DNA of 64,000 nucleotides from assembly GCF_001553345.1 (NCBI RefSeq), contig NZ_KQ960771.1:531659-595658 (forward strand), in the 5' to 3' direction. The stretch is from Veillonella sp. DNF00869. GTDB lineage: Bacteria > Bacillota > Negativicutes > Veillonellales > Veillonellaceae. A program made the translations under genes and the position numbers. The notes beneath the pieces are model-generated. The model saw only the letters and a program-made list of their open reading frames with translations. It was not told the DNA's origin and ran no database searches. How positions within the stretch are numbered: position 1 is the first letter of the stretch; the number at the start of each line of letters is the position of its first letter. Positions 27,114 through 36,453 of the stretch are shown piece by piece.

Positions 27114-28577
27114 CTACTTTTGTTTATTATCCAATTTAAGCATTAACCAATAAATAAATCCTGTGATTATTACGCCATATACATATGAATTATCAAATAT
27201 AAAATGCAATGATGGCACTTCTCTACTTACAAAAATAATAGCAGTAAAAATTATAAATAATATACAAGCTTTTATATTCCAGCCATTATTATAATAATAT
27301 TTACCTTCAGTAGTCTTAAAAGCATCTACCATATCAATCTCTTTATTCAGTTCAAATAAATATGAAACAATATATATGCCTGTTAATGGTCCTAATAACG
27401 CTCCCAATAGTTGTGTAACATCGAAAATTAAGTGGTAAGCGCTAGATAAAGAGTCCCATGGACGAGCTAGTAAAGCCAATGATGCTGTTATTATCGATAC
27501 TGCTTTATAAGATAATCTTCCACGAACATAAGTTGCTACAATGTTAATCGGCGGAATAAGGTTACCTGCCACATTAGTTGTTAATACAGCAAAAATAATA
27601 AATAAGGAAAATAGTATTCTGATAAATGCGTTTTCAAAATTACCTACAATAATTGCTGGCTCCCAAATTTCCTTATTGAAAGCTAGATATGCTCCTGCTG
27701 TACCACAAATCCCTACAAAAGAAATATATCCAGTCATTAACGGAGCACTTATTAATTGTCCTACTATTTGATTCCGCTGTTTAAAGCAGTTTCTTGTAAA
27801 GTCTGGCATTGATAAAGCAATACCTCCATCAAAAGCAATCATAGCAGATAAAGCAGGCCAAAATAACTCCCAAAAACCTACCCCTTCTTTTGAGTCAAGT
27901 ACTTTTGCAGATAATAATGTATCTAAACTCCAATTCGCTGTACTAAATCCCCATATAATTACAACAAAACTAAGAAGAATTAAGACGGGAGCGGAAAAAC
28001 CTTCAAGATATTTTACAGCTTTATTGCCTGATGCTGCAATATATACATTGATAATCCAAAAAATAATAAATGAAATAAAATATCCGATAAACTCTAATTC
28101 TAAAAATGAGGGAAATAGTGTTGAAATAATTATAAAAGTTGCTTGTCCTCCAATCCAAGCTTGGACACCAAACCAAAAGACACCTAATATTCCTCTTACT
28201 ATTGATGGAAATATTAAACCTTTTGGTCCAAAGATAATTTTTCCCAACAATGGATATGTCATCCCATACCTTGTACCATAGTGCCCAATAATGATTGCAA
28301 CTCCCATGACAATAGTATGACCCAATATGATTGTAAATAATGCTTCATACCAATTCATGCCTGCAACTAATAATCCACTCGCCACCTGATAAACCGCAAT
28401 AGAGACAATTAGACCAACCCACAAGTTTGCGATATCTTTAGTCGACCAGTCTCTATCTTCAGATGATATTGGGGCTGTTGCTTTACTATACGCATTTGGT
28501 CCTTCGTTAATTATGTCTACACCTTTAGGAGTTAGATCATAAATATCTCCTACTCTTTTTTGAAACAGTTCTTTCAT
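27114..28577 (-). CDS. NCS1 family nucleobase/hydantoin/allantoin transporter
   Basis: A 487-residue membrane protein with about 12 TM helices. The N-terminus has NCS1 features (DWSTKDIANLWVGLIVS, then a glycine-rich segment with GHYGTRYGMTYPLL). These transporters import cytosine, uracil, allantoin or hydantoins with H+ or Na+. It is 52 nt upstream of the hydantoinase on the same strand, so cyclic amides are the likely cargo. GGGGGAG lies before the ATG. It is AT-rich like its partner. Confidence 0.88.
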   Translation of the reverse strand: MKELFQKRVGDIYDLTPKGVDIINEGPNAYSKATAPISSEDRDWSTKDIANLWVGLIVSIAVYQVASGLLVAGMNWYEALFTIILGHTIVMGVAIIIGHYGTRYGMTYPLLGKIIFGPKGLIFPSIVRGILGVFWFGVQAWIGGQATFIIISTLFPSFLELEFIGYFISFIIFWIINVYIAASGNKAVKYLEGFSAPVLILLSFVVIIWGFSTANWSLDTLLSAKVLDSKEGVGFWELFWPALSAMIAFDGGIALSMPDFTRNCFKQRNQIVGQLISAPLMTGYISFVGICGTAGAYLAFNKEIWEPAIIVGNFENAFIRILFSLFIIFAVLTTNVAGNLIPPINIVATYVRGRLSYKAVSIITASLALLARPWDSLSSAYHLIFDVTQLLGALLGPLTGIYIVSYLFELNKEIDMVDAFKTTEGKYYYNNGWNIKACILFIIFTAIIFVSREVPSLHFIFDNSYVYGVIITGFIYWLMLKLDNKQK

Positions 28578-28896
28578 AAGAACTCCCCCTTTCTAATTAA
28601 CTTAATAATATATCTATCAACTTTCTAAATCAATCTTTTTAACATAAAAACAGTGATTGTTAAGTTACTTATTTGTAATATATTGTTTATGTACCTTTGC
28701 ATTTCTCATTTTAAATATATTCATATTGTTAAATTCAAGTTTTAAATTAGTAAAATTAATATTTTATAACACCTATCCTTTTTACTCATATCAGGTATGT
28801 TTTATAGGACTAATTTCAGATATTTTTCACTATAATATCGTCCCTAAAAATAGGCTTACATTTTAATACTGCATTACTATCTATAAATGCTATCAC
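28578..28896. other. Intergenic stretch upstream of the NCS1 transporter
   Basis: About 320 very AT-rich bases between the transporter start and the terminator of the M16C peptidase gene. It must contain the transporter promoter, but no -35/-10 pair stands out. No gene is supported. Confidence 0.5.
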
Positions 28897-28939
28897 AAAA
28901 GCCATACCCCTCTGGTTTCCCAGATAGGGTATGGCTTTT
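28897..28939 (-). terminator. Terminator after the M16C peptidase gene
   Basis: A 13-bp perfect stem AAAAGCCATACCC / GGGTATGGCTTTT with a second small stem in the loop (CTGG/CCAG). It lies 18 nt after the stop of the peptidase gene on the minus strand. Confidence 0.88.
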
Positions 28940-28956
28940 ACTATATTCGTATGAAG

Positions 28957-31866
28957 TTATTGCACTAGGTTACTCACTTTATCAAAAAGCTGTTCTGCTT
29001 CTTTGATACGCTGTTCGCTACCCATGACTACGATATGGTTATCTTGTAGTACTTTTTCAATGACATCTGCTAATCCACGTAAGTCTTCTACTGTTGTTTC
29101 CAAGACTTGTTGACGGAAAGCCGTCATATTTGCTTCATTGGTGTTCCCAAAGTATAAACTCATAGCGCGAGCTCCTTGTAGGAATGGTGTATTAGATACA
29201 TCCAGTCCACTCATAGTACCAATGATATATTTACGCATTTCTCGTGGAGATAAATCTAATTCACGTAAATACGTCGGCAATCCATCGTACACTTGTAATG
29301 TATTTTCCAAGTTTGGATCACGGTAGGAACAGAATACCATATTACCATTATTATGGAAGTTAGCAAAGGCTCCATACGCTCCACCTTGTACACGAATCAA
29401 GTTCCACAGATAATCGTAGCGTAACATAGTTTCTAGGACGCTCATGGTACCTGTATGTGTACCACCATGATCACGGAAGTTACCACCTTTTGCCACATAT
29501 TGCACCTTACCAGATGTAGCTAAGCCTTCATTCACATAGGATTGAGTCATCTCTAGCTGTGCTTCCCAACTATCATCACTTAAAACAGTAGTGATATCGT
29601 CTAGATGTGCTAAGAAAGTTTCTAGTTCTTCAATAGTACCTACAAAAGATACTTCCAAGTTATCTTTACGGAATAAACGTTGTTGTACTTTCATCAATTG
29701 TTCTGTCACACCAGCTAGTAATGTTTCATTGTCTAAGACTTCGACTAAACGGCGGAAATAGCCTAATGTATCTTGGTCTCTAAATTTACCAATTTTCGAT
29801 ACTTTCGCCATAAGCAAGTTAGTAACAATCGTATTACCACGGCGGAATGCTTCTGTATCCCAGATGGCCTTTCCTTCTTTTAATAATTCTACAAGACGTT
29901 CTTGACTATCAAACTTTGTACGTCCTATAATCTCTCCAAGTAGAGATGTTAAATGACCAATGTTGGATGCTAACGCCTTACTACGAACAACCGCTAATGG
30001 TACAAATGCATCACGTTCATTATGGATAGACACTGGCAATACATCCATGGTATAGCCGCCTAAATGTAGATTTATTTCTTTTGCTATCTCTGCATAGGTA
30101 AAACGTTCTGTATCTAGTCGGCCTAATACATCTGACAATAGCTCTGCATAGAATAATTCATCTTCTCGCAAGGATTCCATATTAAAGTACAAGCTAACAT
30201 AGTTAATGCCACGAGCTGGTACATCAATGTGATGCACACGAATACCTTTATGGTCAATTTCACGACGTGGTGTTACTTCTACTACAGGAGAAATATCAGA
30301 CAATTCTAATAAAGGAATGGTTGCCAGTGCTTCTTCAGAATCTACGGCTTGTTGCATTTCTTTTAATTTCGCTGTTTGATCAATAATATGGGCAATTTCT
30401 TCTTCACTCATATTTAATTTAATAGCCGCTAGTTTAGCAGTCTCTTCTTGTTCTTTTTTCTCTTGCAAACCTTTTTCTGGATACAGAGAAACTAAGCCTT
30501 TATGCGTGTTATCTAAGATATAGGTACGCAATAATTTTTCATAGAAATCAGTAGATAATCCTTCACGAAGTACTTTCAATACTGGTTCATATCGTAACAA
30601 CTCAATAGGATCTTCGTCATATAGCCAATTATCCATCACTCGTAAGCCGTAAGCAAGTCCAATTGGACGCCCTCCAAAATCGGCTTCACGCAAAATGAAC
30701 TCAATACGATTTAAGGATGCCTCTAACAATTCCTTATCTAAACCTGCATCTACTAATTGGCGTAATGTATTTTCCACCACTTCCTGCAACTGTGCTTGTT
30801 TTTCGATTTCAGAACCTGTGACACTAATTTCAAACAATGGCTGACGAATCCCATCCATGTAAGCGCCACTTACATCACTACCAATATTTGCTTTTACTAA
30901 AGCTTCTTTCAACGGCGCTGAGCCAGATGTAAATAAGGCATGATTCAACACTTCAAAAGCTAAGCTTTGAGTAAATGACATTTCTGGGAATACATAGGTT
31001 AAGGAATGAATAGCTTTGCCCTTATCACTTTCATCATTGCCAATACCATATGGGAAAGATGCCACCACTGGTTCAGATAAAGGAGCTTGCATGGCAATGC
31101 TAGAATCTACGTCAATAGCCTGGAAGTTTGACAAATATTCCCCATCGATAAATGCTAAGGTTTCTTCAATATTCATATCTCCATATAAATAAATATAGCT
31201 ATTGGACGGATGGTAATAAGAATCGTAGAAGGCTTTAAAGTTTTCATAGGTCAAATCTGTAATATTGTCAGGATATCCACCAGAATCATGCCCATAGGTA
31301 GTATCAGGATATAACAATTTCATCTTATGATGATCTAATTGAGAGTCAGGTGAGGAATACACCCCTTTCATCTCGTTATAGACAACGCCTTTATAGGTCA
31401 ATGGATCTTCTGGAGATTCCAATTCATAATGCCATCCCTCTTGCATAACGATCATCGGATCCTTAGCTACACGAGGATAGAATACGGCATCCAAATAGAC
31501 ATCCATCAAATTATGAAAGTCTGCATCATTCTTACTTGCCACTGGATACACTGTTTTATCAGAGTATGTCATAGCATTTAAGAATGTGTTCAAAGAGCCT
31601 TTTACTAGTTCAACAAAGGGCTCTTTTAAAGGAAATTTGCGAGAACCACATAGCACAGAATGTTCCAAAATATGAGCTACCCCTGTGCTATCATGAGGGG
31701 GTGTACGGAATGCTACATGAAATACTTTATTTGTATCTTCCGTATCTATGTATAACAAACGAGCACCAGATTGCTCATGCTTAAGCATGTAGGCTGTGCC
31801 ATTCACCTCTTGAACAGGTTCAATTCGCTCTACACGAAAGCCTGCATAGACTGTATCTAACTTCAT
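28957..31866 (-). CDS. M16C (PreP-like) zinc metalloprotease
   Basis: A 969-residue insulinase-superfamily protease. The inverted zinc motif HILEH is near residue 63, followed by the second Glu region (ELVKGSLNTFLNAMT and NEMKGVYSSP). The size and four-domain layout match the M16C presequence protease type, which degrades unfolded peptides inside a closed chamber. No signal peptide is seen, so it is probably cytoplasmic. It is followed by its own terminator. Confidence 0.92.
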   Translation of the reverse strand: MKLDTVYAGFRVERIEPVQEVNGTAYMLKHEQSGARLLYIDTEDTNKVFHVAFRTPPHDSTGVAHILEHSVLCGSRKFPLKEPFVELVKGSLNTFLNAMTYSDKTVYPVASKNDADFHNLMDVYLDAVFYPRVAKDPMIVMQEGWHYELESPEDPLTYKGVVYNEMKGVYSSPDSQLDHHKMKLLYPDTTYGHDSGGYPDNITDLTYENFKAFYDSYYHPSNSYIYLYGDMNIEETLAFIDGEYLSNFQAIDVDSSIAMQAPLSEPVVASFPYGIGNDESDKGKAIHSLTYVFPEMSFTQSLAFEVLNHALFTSGSAPLKEALVKANIGSDVSGAYMDGIRQPLFEISVTGSEIEKQAQLQEVVENTLRQLVDAGLDKELLEASLNRIEFILREADFGGRPIGLAYGLRVMDNWLYDEDPIELLRYEPVLKVLREGLSTDFYEKLLRTYILDNTHKGLVSLYPEKGLQEKKEQEETAKLAAIKLNMSEEEIAHIIDQTAKLKEMQQAVDSEEALATIPLLELSDISPVVEVTPRREIDHKGIRVHHIDVPARGINYVSLYFNMESLREDELFYAELLSDVLGRLDTERFTYAEIAKEINLHLGGYTMDVLPVSIHNERDAFVPLAVVRSKALASNIGHLTSLLGEIIGRTKFDSQERLVELLKEGKAIWDTEAFRRGNTIVTNLLMAKVSKIGKFRDQDTLGYFRRLVEVLDNETLLAGVTEQLMKVQQRLFRKDNLEVSFVGTIEELETFLAHLDDITTVLSDDSWEAQLEMTQSYVNEGLATSGKVQYVAKGGNFRDHGGTHTGTMSVLETMLRYDYLWNLIRVQGGAYGAFANFHNNGNMVFCSYRDPNLENTLQVYDGLPTYLRELDLSPREMRKYIIGTMSGLDVSNTPFLQGARAMSLYFGNTNEANMTAFRQQVLETTVEDLRGLADVIEKVLQDNHIVVMGSEQRIKEAEQLFDKVSNLVQ

Positions 31867-31894
31867 AATACCTCTTTTCTATCTACTAAACATG

Positions 31895-31930
31895 CAACGG
31901 CCATCCCTAGTAAACTAGTTCTGACCGTTG
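31895..31930 (-). terminator. Hairpin between the 185-aa membrane protein and the M16C gene
   Basis: CAACGG pairs with CCGTTG and the stem continues inwards in parts to CTAG/CTAG. On the minus strand it lies about 63 nt after the stop of the upstream gene. The T-tract is weak (GCATGTTTAG), so the terminator call is tentative. Confidence 0.4.
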
Positions 31931-31992
31931 TTATATATGTGTATAACATTTTGTCATAATGCTCACTAATTATATCATGTTCTCACTGAGAA

Positions 31993-32550
31993 TCATAATA
32001 CAAACAAATGGATAAGACCGGCAAAAATCCAAATGACAGTTCCCCATTTATACGCTTTTCTACCAATCCCAAAAGCAATGCCATGACTCATATTATATCG
32101 TGTCACTCCATAAGGAATCAGAATATACAATAACCAAGCAAGAATCATATAGGAAAATTCTAAGCCATACCGTACATGCGCTGCCAACAAACCTACGATA
32201 AAAATAGTATCCCAAATCCAACGATCATATACATTCTTAGGTACTTGTTGCCCTTCTAAAATAGGGCGCAAATGAGATACCGAAACAATTTCTAACACTT
32301 GTACTAGGGCCATACCTAATGCAATAGCACAAATAGTCTGTACAATGGTGACTCCATCAATTCCTAGTAATGTAATATTCCCAGTCACACCATACACAGC
32401 AAGCACCAACATACCTAATAATTGTAAAGCTTTTGTAACTTCTTCTTTTTGCTGTTCCTTCACCGTCGATTGTTCATAAAACATACGTTGAAAGGGTGTA
32501 GAAATTCGATTCAATACTAAAGCTACAAAAATTGCCATCATAGAAACCAT
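31993..32550 (-). CDS. Hypothetical integral membrane protein (185 aa)
   Basis: No family was recognised. Four or five TM helices can be seen (about 40-58, 68-88, 115-130, 132-150, 165-184), with a charged segment at 25-38. GGGGAGG precedes the ATG, and the gene begins 2 nt after the M18 aminopeptidase stop, so it is co-transcribed and probably coupled. No catalytic motif is apparent. Confidence 0.65.
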   Translation of the reverse strand: MVSMMAIFVALVLNRISTPFQRMFYEQSTVKEQQKEEVTKALQLLGMLVLAVYGVTGNITLLGIDGVTIVQTICAIALGMALVQVLEIVSVSHLRPILEGQQVPKNVYDRWIWDTIFIVGLLAAHVRYGLEFSYMILAWLLYILIPYGVTRYNMSHGIAFGIGRKAYKWGTVIWIFAGLIHLFVL

Positions 32551-32551
32551 G

Positions 32552-33865
32552 TTATACCTCCCCTAAAAATACAGTTAATAATCGATTTAACTCAATTTGG
32601 TCATAGGTACCCATCAACTCACGTGCGGAATGCATGGCCAACAGTGGTAAACCTACATCCATAGTTCGCATCACTAATTGCGCTGAAGAAATAGAGCCTA
32701 CTGTAGATCCGCCTGGAATATCCGATCGATTCACATAAATTTGATGCTTAATACCATGGGTCTCACATAAATCGGTCACAATCGCTTGTGCCACCGCATC
32801 TCCCGCATAGGATTGAGAGCTAGCTATTTTTAAAACTACGCCACCATTCAAAGTTGGGTAATTTGTAATATCATTTTTCTCGCCATAATTAGGATGATAT
32901 CCATGAGCCACATCAGAAGAAATCATGAACCCTTTTGCAATATCCGCTTCACAGGCTTCCTCTGAAAGCCCCAAGGCACGGTACACACGGCGTACTACAT
33001 TGGGTAATAACAAGGAGGCTCCTCCTTGTTTTGTACGACTTCCCACCTCTTCGTGGTCAAATAGGAATGCCATACGAATCCCTGTAGCCTGTTGTTTTTT
33101 GGCACTTACAATTCCTTGTAAGCAAGCATAACAGGATGTAAGATTATCTAATCGTGGCGCACTGATATATTCCGCATCAAAGCCAACAGTTTCCACTGTA
33201 TCCGTATTATACACGGTCAACTCATAGGATAAAATATCTGCTGGTTCACAGCCAATTTCTTCGGCTAATAAGGCTTTTAATAAAGTTTTGTCGTCTTCGT
33301 ACTCCGTGCCAAGGCCACGCATTAAAATGAGTGGTAACATCTCTTTTTGCTTGTTAAACACAGCCTTTTCATTAACTTGTCGATTCATATGAATCGCTAA
33401 GCTAGGGATAGTAGCCACCGGCTTTGCTATATCTACGTAATGTGTCTCTAGGTCTAACCCTTTTCCTTTTGTCACTACCACACCAGCCAGAGAAAGAGGT
33501 CGATCGAACCAAGTATATTGAATTAATCCACCATAACTTTCTACATTCAGCTTACCATACCCTTTGTCCGTAATCATGGCATTAGGCTTCACCCGAAATC
33601 CTGGAAAATCGGTATGAGCAGAGGCAATCCGTAATGTCTCTCTTGGATGTTCTCCAATATGGACTGCCACTAAAGTAGTACCATATACATCAATGACATA
33701 ATCCCCTGCCACCAAATTCCATTCTTCATCCATCGATAAAGGTGTAAAGCCTTGTTCCTCTATGCGACGATAAGACTCCTCCACCGTATGATACGGTGAG
33801 GTAGAGCTTTCAATATAATCAAAAAAGTCAGCATACATAGTTGCGACTTTATTCTGTTCACACAT
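32552..33865 (-). CDS. M18 family aminopeptidase
   Basis: About 437 residues of an aspartyl-type aminopeptidase with two metal sites. Visible motifs are SAHTDFPGFRVKP (metal His/Asp), FDHEEVGSRT (catalytic and metal Glu) and LLAMHSARELMG near the C-terminus (metal His). It removes N-terminal residues from peptides in the cytoplasm. The start is the ATG 4 nt after AGGAGG; an upstream in-frame reading passes through the terminator hairpin and is rejected. It is the first gene of a pair with the 185-aa membrane protein. Confidence 0.92.
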   Translation of the reverse strand: MCEQNKVATMYADFFDYIESSTSPYHTVEESYRRIEEQGFTPLSMDEEWNLVAGDYVIDVYGTTLVAVHIGEHPRETLRIASAHTDFPGFRVKPNAMITDKGYGKLNVESYGGLIQYTWFDRPLSLAGVVVTKGKGLDLETHYVDIAKPVATIPSLAIHMNRQVNEKAVFNKQKEMLPLILMRGLGTEYEDDKTLLKALLAEEIGCEPADILSYELTVYNTDTVETVGFDAEYISAPRLDNLTSCYACLQGIVSAKKQQATGIRMAFLFDHEEVGSRTKQGGASLLLPNVVRRVYRALGLSEEACEADIAKGFMISSDVAHGYHPNYGEKNDITNYPTLNGGVVLKIASSQSYAGDAVAQAIVTDLCETHGIKHQIYVNRSDIPGGSTVGSISSAQLVMRTMDVGLPLLAMHSARELMGTYDQIELNRLLTVFLGEV

Positions 33866-33881
33866 AGTTCCTCCTATGAAA

Positions 33882-33913
33882 AATACCATAGGTACAACGT
33901 ACACTATGGTATT
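33882..33913 (-). terminator. Terminator after mrp
   Basis: AATACCATAG / CTATGGTATT, a 10-bp perfect stem with an inner GTAC/GTAC stem, followed on the minus strand by TTTTC. It lies 8 nt after the mrp stop. Confidence 0.82.
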
Positions 33914-33921
33914 GTCCACGC

Positions 33922-34746
33922 TTACTCTGGTAAGCCTACTGATTCTAAATTTGTTGTTGTTATGGTTTCAATCTCACCGGCATCACACAACTCTGCTACT
34001 TTAGGATCAATTGGTAGTCGGCCTAGTAACAATAAATTGTATTTTTTCAATACTTCATCAATGTGACTTTCACCAAAGATTTTATAATCTTTTCCATTAT
34101 CTGGGCAATGGAAATAAGCAAAGTTTTCCACTACACCAATAATAGGTACTTGCATCATATCCGCCATTTTTACAGCTTTTTCCACAATCATAGATACTAA
34201 ATCTTGAGGGGATGTAACCACGATAATACCGTCCAATGGTAAGGATTGGAATACCGTCATGGCTACGTCTCCTGTTCCTGGAGGCATATCCACGAACAAG
34301 TAATCTACATCGCCCCATACTGTATCGGAGAAGAATTGTTTTACCACATTACCTACCACAGGACCTCTCCAAAGGACTGGATCCGATTCATCATCTAATA
34401 GCAAATTCACAGACATCACTTTCACGCCATTTTTAGACACGATAGGATACATCAATTTACCATCATCGCTACGCACTTTGTCTTTCAAACCAAATACTTT
34501 TGGAATGGATGGACCTGTAATATCTCCATCAAGAATCCCTACAGATTTGCCTTTACGAGATTGACTCACTGCCATCAAGCTTGTGACCAAAGATTTACCA
34601 ACACCGCCCTTACCGGATACAATGCCGATGACCTTTTTCACATGACTTCTATCATTTGTTTTTACTGTCAAATCTACTGGTTGTTGCGTACCGCATCCGC
34701 TAGAAGATGCGCAACCGCCGCAACCACCGTTATCTCCACATGCCAT
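33922..34746 (-). CDS. mrp: Mrp/NBP35 family Fe-S cluster carrier ATPase
   Basis: About 274 residues of the Mrp/ApbC family. The N-terminus is Cys- and Gly-rich (CGDNGGCGGCASSSGCG), suited to binding a cluster. The deviant Walker A is GIVSGKGGVGKSLVT near 45, and VDMPPGTGD is the second nucleotide motif. The CxxC of the carrier may be among the N-terminal cysteines rather than at the usual late position. The protein assembles and transfers Fe-S clusters in the cytoplasm. The start was chosen by AGAAGG 6 nt upstream; the longer reading has no ribosome site. Confidence 0.92.
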   Translation of the reverse strand: MACGDNGGCGGCASSSGCGTQQPVDLTVKTNDRSHVKKVIGIVSGKGGVGKSLVTSLMAVSQSRKGKSVGILDGDITGPSIPKVFGLKDKVRSDDGKLMYPIVSKNGVKVMSVNLLLDDESDPVLWRGPVVGNVVKQFFSDTVWGDVDYLFVDMPPGTGDVAMTVFQSLPLDGIIVVTSPQDLVSMIVEKAVKMADMMQVPIIGVVENFAYFHCPDNGKDYKIFGESHIDEVLKKYNLLLLGRLPIDPKVAELCDAGEIETITTTNLESVGLPE

Positions 34747-34909
34747 TATAAACCTTCTTTCTATATGTCTGAAAGTCCTTAGAACTTTCTTTACCAATAT
34801 AAGTACTGCCATTCACACCTATGAATGTATGGTATATCCTATATATCTATAGGTATATTCCTATTATATCATAGGATATAAAAATTTTGTAACACTCTCA
34901 TATAAGATA

Positions 34910-34961
34910 AGCGCAACATAGTCATAAGTAACCAAAACAATTACCTTATATATGTTGCGCT
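34910..34961 (-). terminator. Terminator-like hairpin after the aminotransferase
   Basis: AGCGCAACATA pairs with TATGTTGCGCT (11 bp), and the loop side contains further pairing (GTAA/TTAC). On the minus strand it follows the aminotransferase stop by about 40 nt; only a weak T-run follows (TTATCTTAT). Confidence 0.6.
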
Positions 34962-35001
34962 CGTAATTCATCTTTATAAAATACATGTGCAGTGGAAATA
35001 T

Positions 35002-36195
35002 TTAGTCCCCACAATACTCACGTGTCAATTCTCCAATAATTTGCATGCCTTTGCGGATGTCTTCAAGAGATGGCACAGTATAGCTTAAACGGAAGTGTTG
35101 TCCATAGGGAACGCCATCAGCAGCAAAAGCTCCACTTTTCACAATGCCTACTTTTCGCGCAATGGCCTCTTCAAAGAAAGCGTCACAGTCCACGTGGTCT
35201 GGCAAAGTCATCCATATAAACATTCCTCCCGTAGGTTCTGTTAAATGTACTTTAGAACTACCGTATTGACGAAATGTATCTAACATAACATGGCATTTTT
35301 CTTGATACACCTTACATACCTTTTGGATTTGCTCATCATAATCGATATGTTCTAGCAAATGGCTTACTACACGTTGTGTGACTAATGGCATTTGACCATC
35401 ACAATTATTCTTCATCACTTGGATAGCTTGGATTACTTCGCTTGGACCATACAAAAAACCAACTCGCAATCCTGCAGAAATCGTTTTAGAATAGGACCCT
35501 GCATATAGCACACGATTATCCGTATCCATTTCTTTGAAAGTAGGCACTCGCTCACCGCCAAAGCGAATTTCTCCATACGGATCATCTTCGTAAATGAACA
35601 AATCATAAGCTTTTGCAATTTCATAAATCGCTTTTCTTCGTTCTAAAGGCATAGTAATACCTGTAGGGTTTTGAAAGTTAGGAATCAGATAGATATATTT
35701 ACCTTTTCCAGATTTTGCCGCTTCTTCCAAAGCTTCTGGAATCATACCATCCCCATCGGTAGGAATGCCTACCGCTTTGGCTCCCACACTACGTACCGCA
35801 TTAATCGCACTGGTGAACGTATAGGCATCCATGTACACTTCATCGCCAGCATCACACACTGTGCGAGGTACTAACCCTAAATCTTGGCCTGCCCCGATGG
35901 ACAATAACAACTGTTGGTTTTGGGTAGGCATATGATGCACATGTACCAAACGATGCAATGTTTGCTCTGCTAACTTCGCATCTCCTTGCATAGGACCATA
36001 TTGTAAAATCTCTAATGGATTCGTATGTACAATGTAGTCAAAGGCAGCTTGAATTTCCGCTACTGGCACCACTTCACCAGCTGGATTTCCTATCCCAAAA
36101 CTAATAAATCCAGGAATCCCTGCGCCCCGTTCAAACACATCTCGAATGAAATTAGGTCCTTTGCTAATAGACCGTTCTGGCAATACAAATGCCAT
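35002..36195 (-). CDS. PLP-dependent aminotransferase (class I/II, LysN/2-aminoadipate type)
   Basis: About 397 residues of fold-type I PLP enzyme. The Schiff-base lysine lies in GSYSKTISAGLRVGF near 235, FQNPTGITM is the conserved Asn/Pro motif, and YEDDPYGEIRF the Asp/Tyr motif. The sequence resembles the MocR/ARO8/LysN branch that transaminates aromatic, branched-chain or 2-aminoadipate substrates; the substrate cannot be told from sequence. AAGGAG lies 8 nt before the chosen ATG. It is a single-gene unit. Confidence 0.87.
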   Translation of the reverse strand: MAFVLPERSISKGPNFIRDVFERGAGIPGFISFGIGNPAGEVVPVAEIQAAFDYIVHTNPLEILQYGPMQGDAKLAEQTLHRLVHVHHMPTQNQQLLLSIGAGQDLGLVPRTVCDAGDEVYMDAYTFTSAINAVRSVGAKAVGIPTDGDGMIPEALEEAAKSGKGKYIYLIPNFQNPTGITMPLERRKAIYEIAKAYDLFIYEDDPYGEIRFGGERVPTFKEMDTDNRVLYAGSYSKTISAGLRVGFLYGPSEVIQAIQVMKNNCDGQMPLVTQRVVSHLLEHIDYDEQIQKVCKVYQEKCHVMLDTFRQYGSSKVHLTEPTGGMFIWMTLPDHVDCDAFFEEAIARKVGIVKSGAFAADGVPYGQHFRLSYTVPSLEDIRKGMQIIGELTREYCGD

Positions 36196-36336
36196 AAGAA
36201 TCACTCCTTTTATATTTCTTATTTATTTCAATACTATGGCTATACAATCATAAAACATCAAATATATAATAAAAAAACTATGTATAGGATACGCGTATAT
36301 AACTGATAGTTACACCATATCCCTCTCAGATATGAT

Positions 36337-36365
36337 AAACAGGAGCAACAGAGTTGCTCCTGTTT
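36337..36365. terminator. Bidirectional terminator after pyruvate carboxylase gene
   Basis: AAACAGGAGCAAC / GTTGCTCCTGTTT, a perfect 13-bp stem with a 3-nt loop, between the pyruvate carboxylase stop (36454) and the aminotransferase start. The T-run is better on the plus strand; on the minus strand TTTATC follows. Confidence 0.8.
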
Positions 36366-36453
36366 TTGCATGTTATATACTATAGCCTACATCATAATTT
36401 ACACCATAACTTGGCATATATCTGACATACTGAGACAATATAAATCGTATCAT

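Noticed and set aside
25679..28577. Mobile element carrying the hydantoinase pair
   Set aside because: No transposase, integrase, flanking direct repeat or tRNA junction was seen; only base composition suggests transfer.
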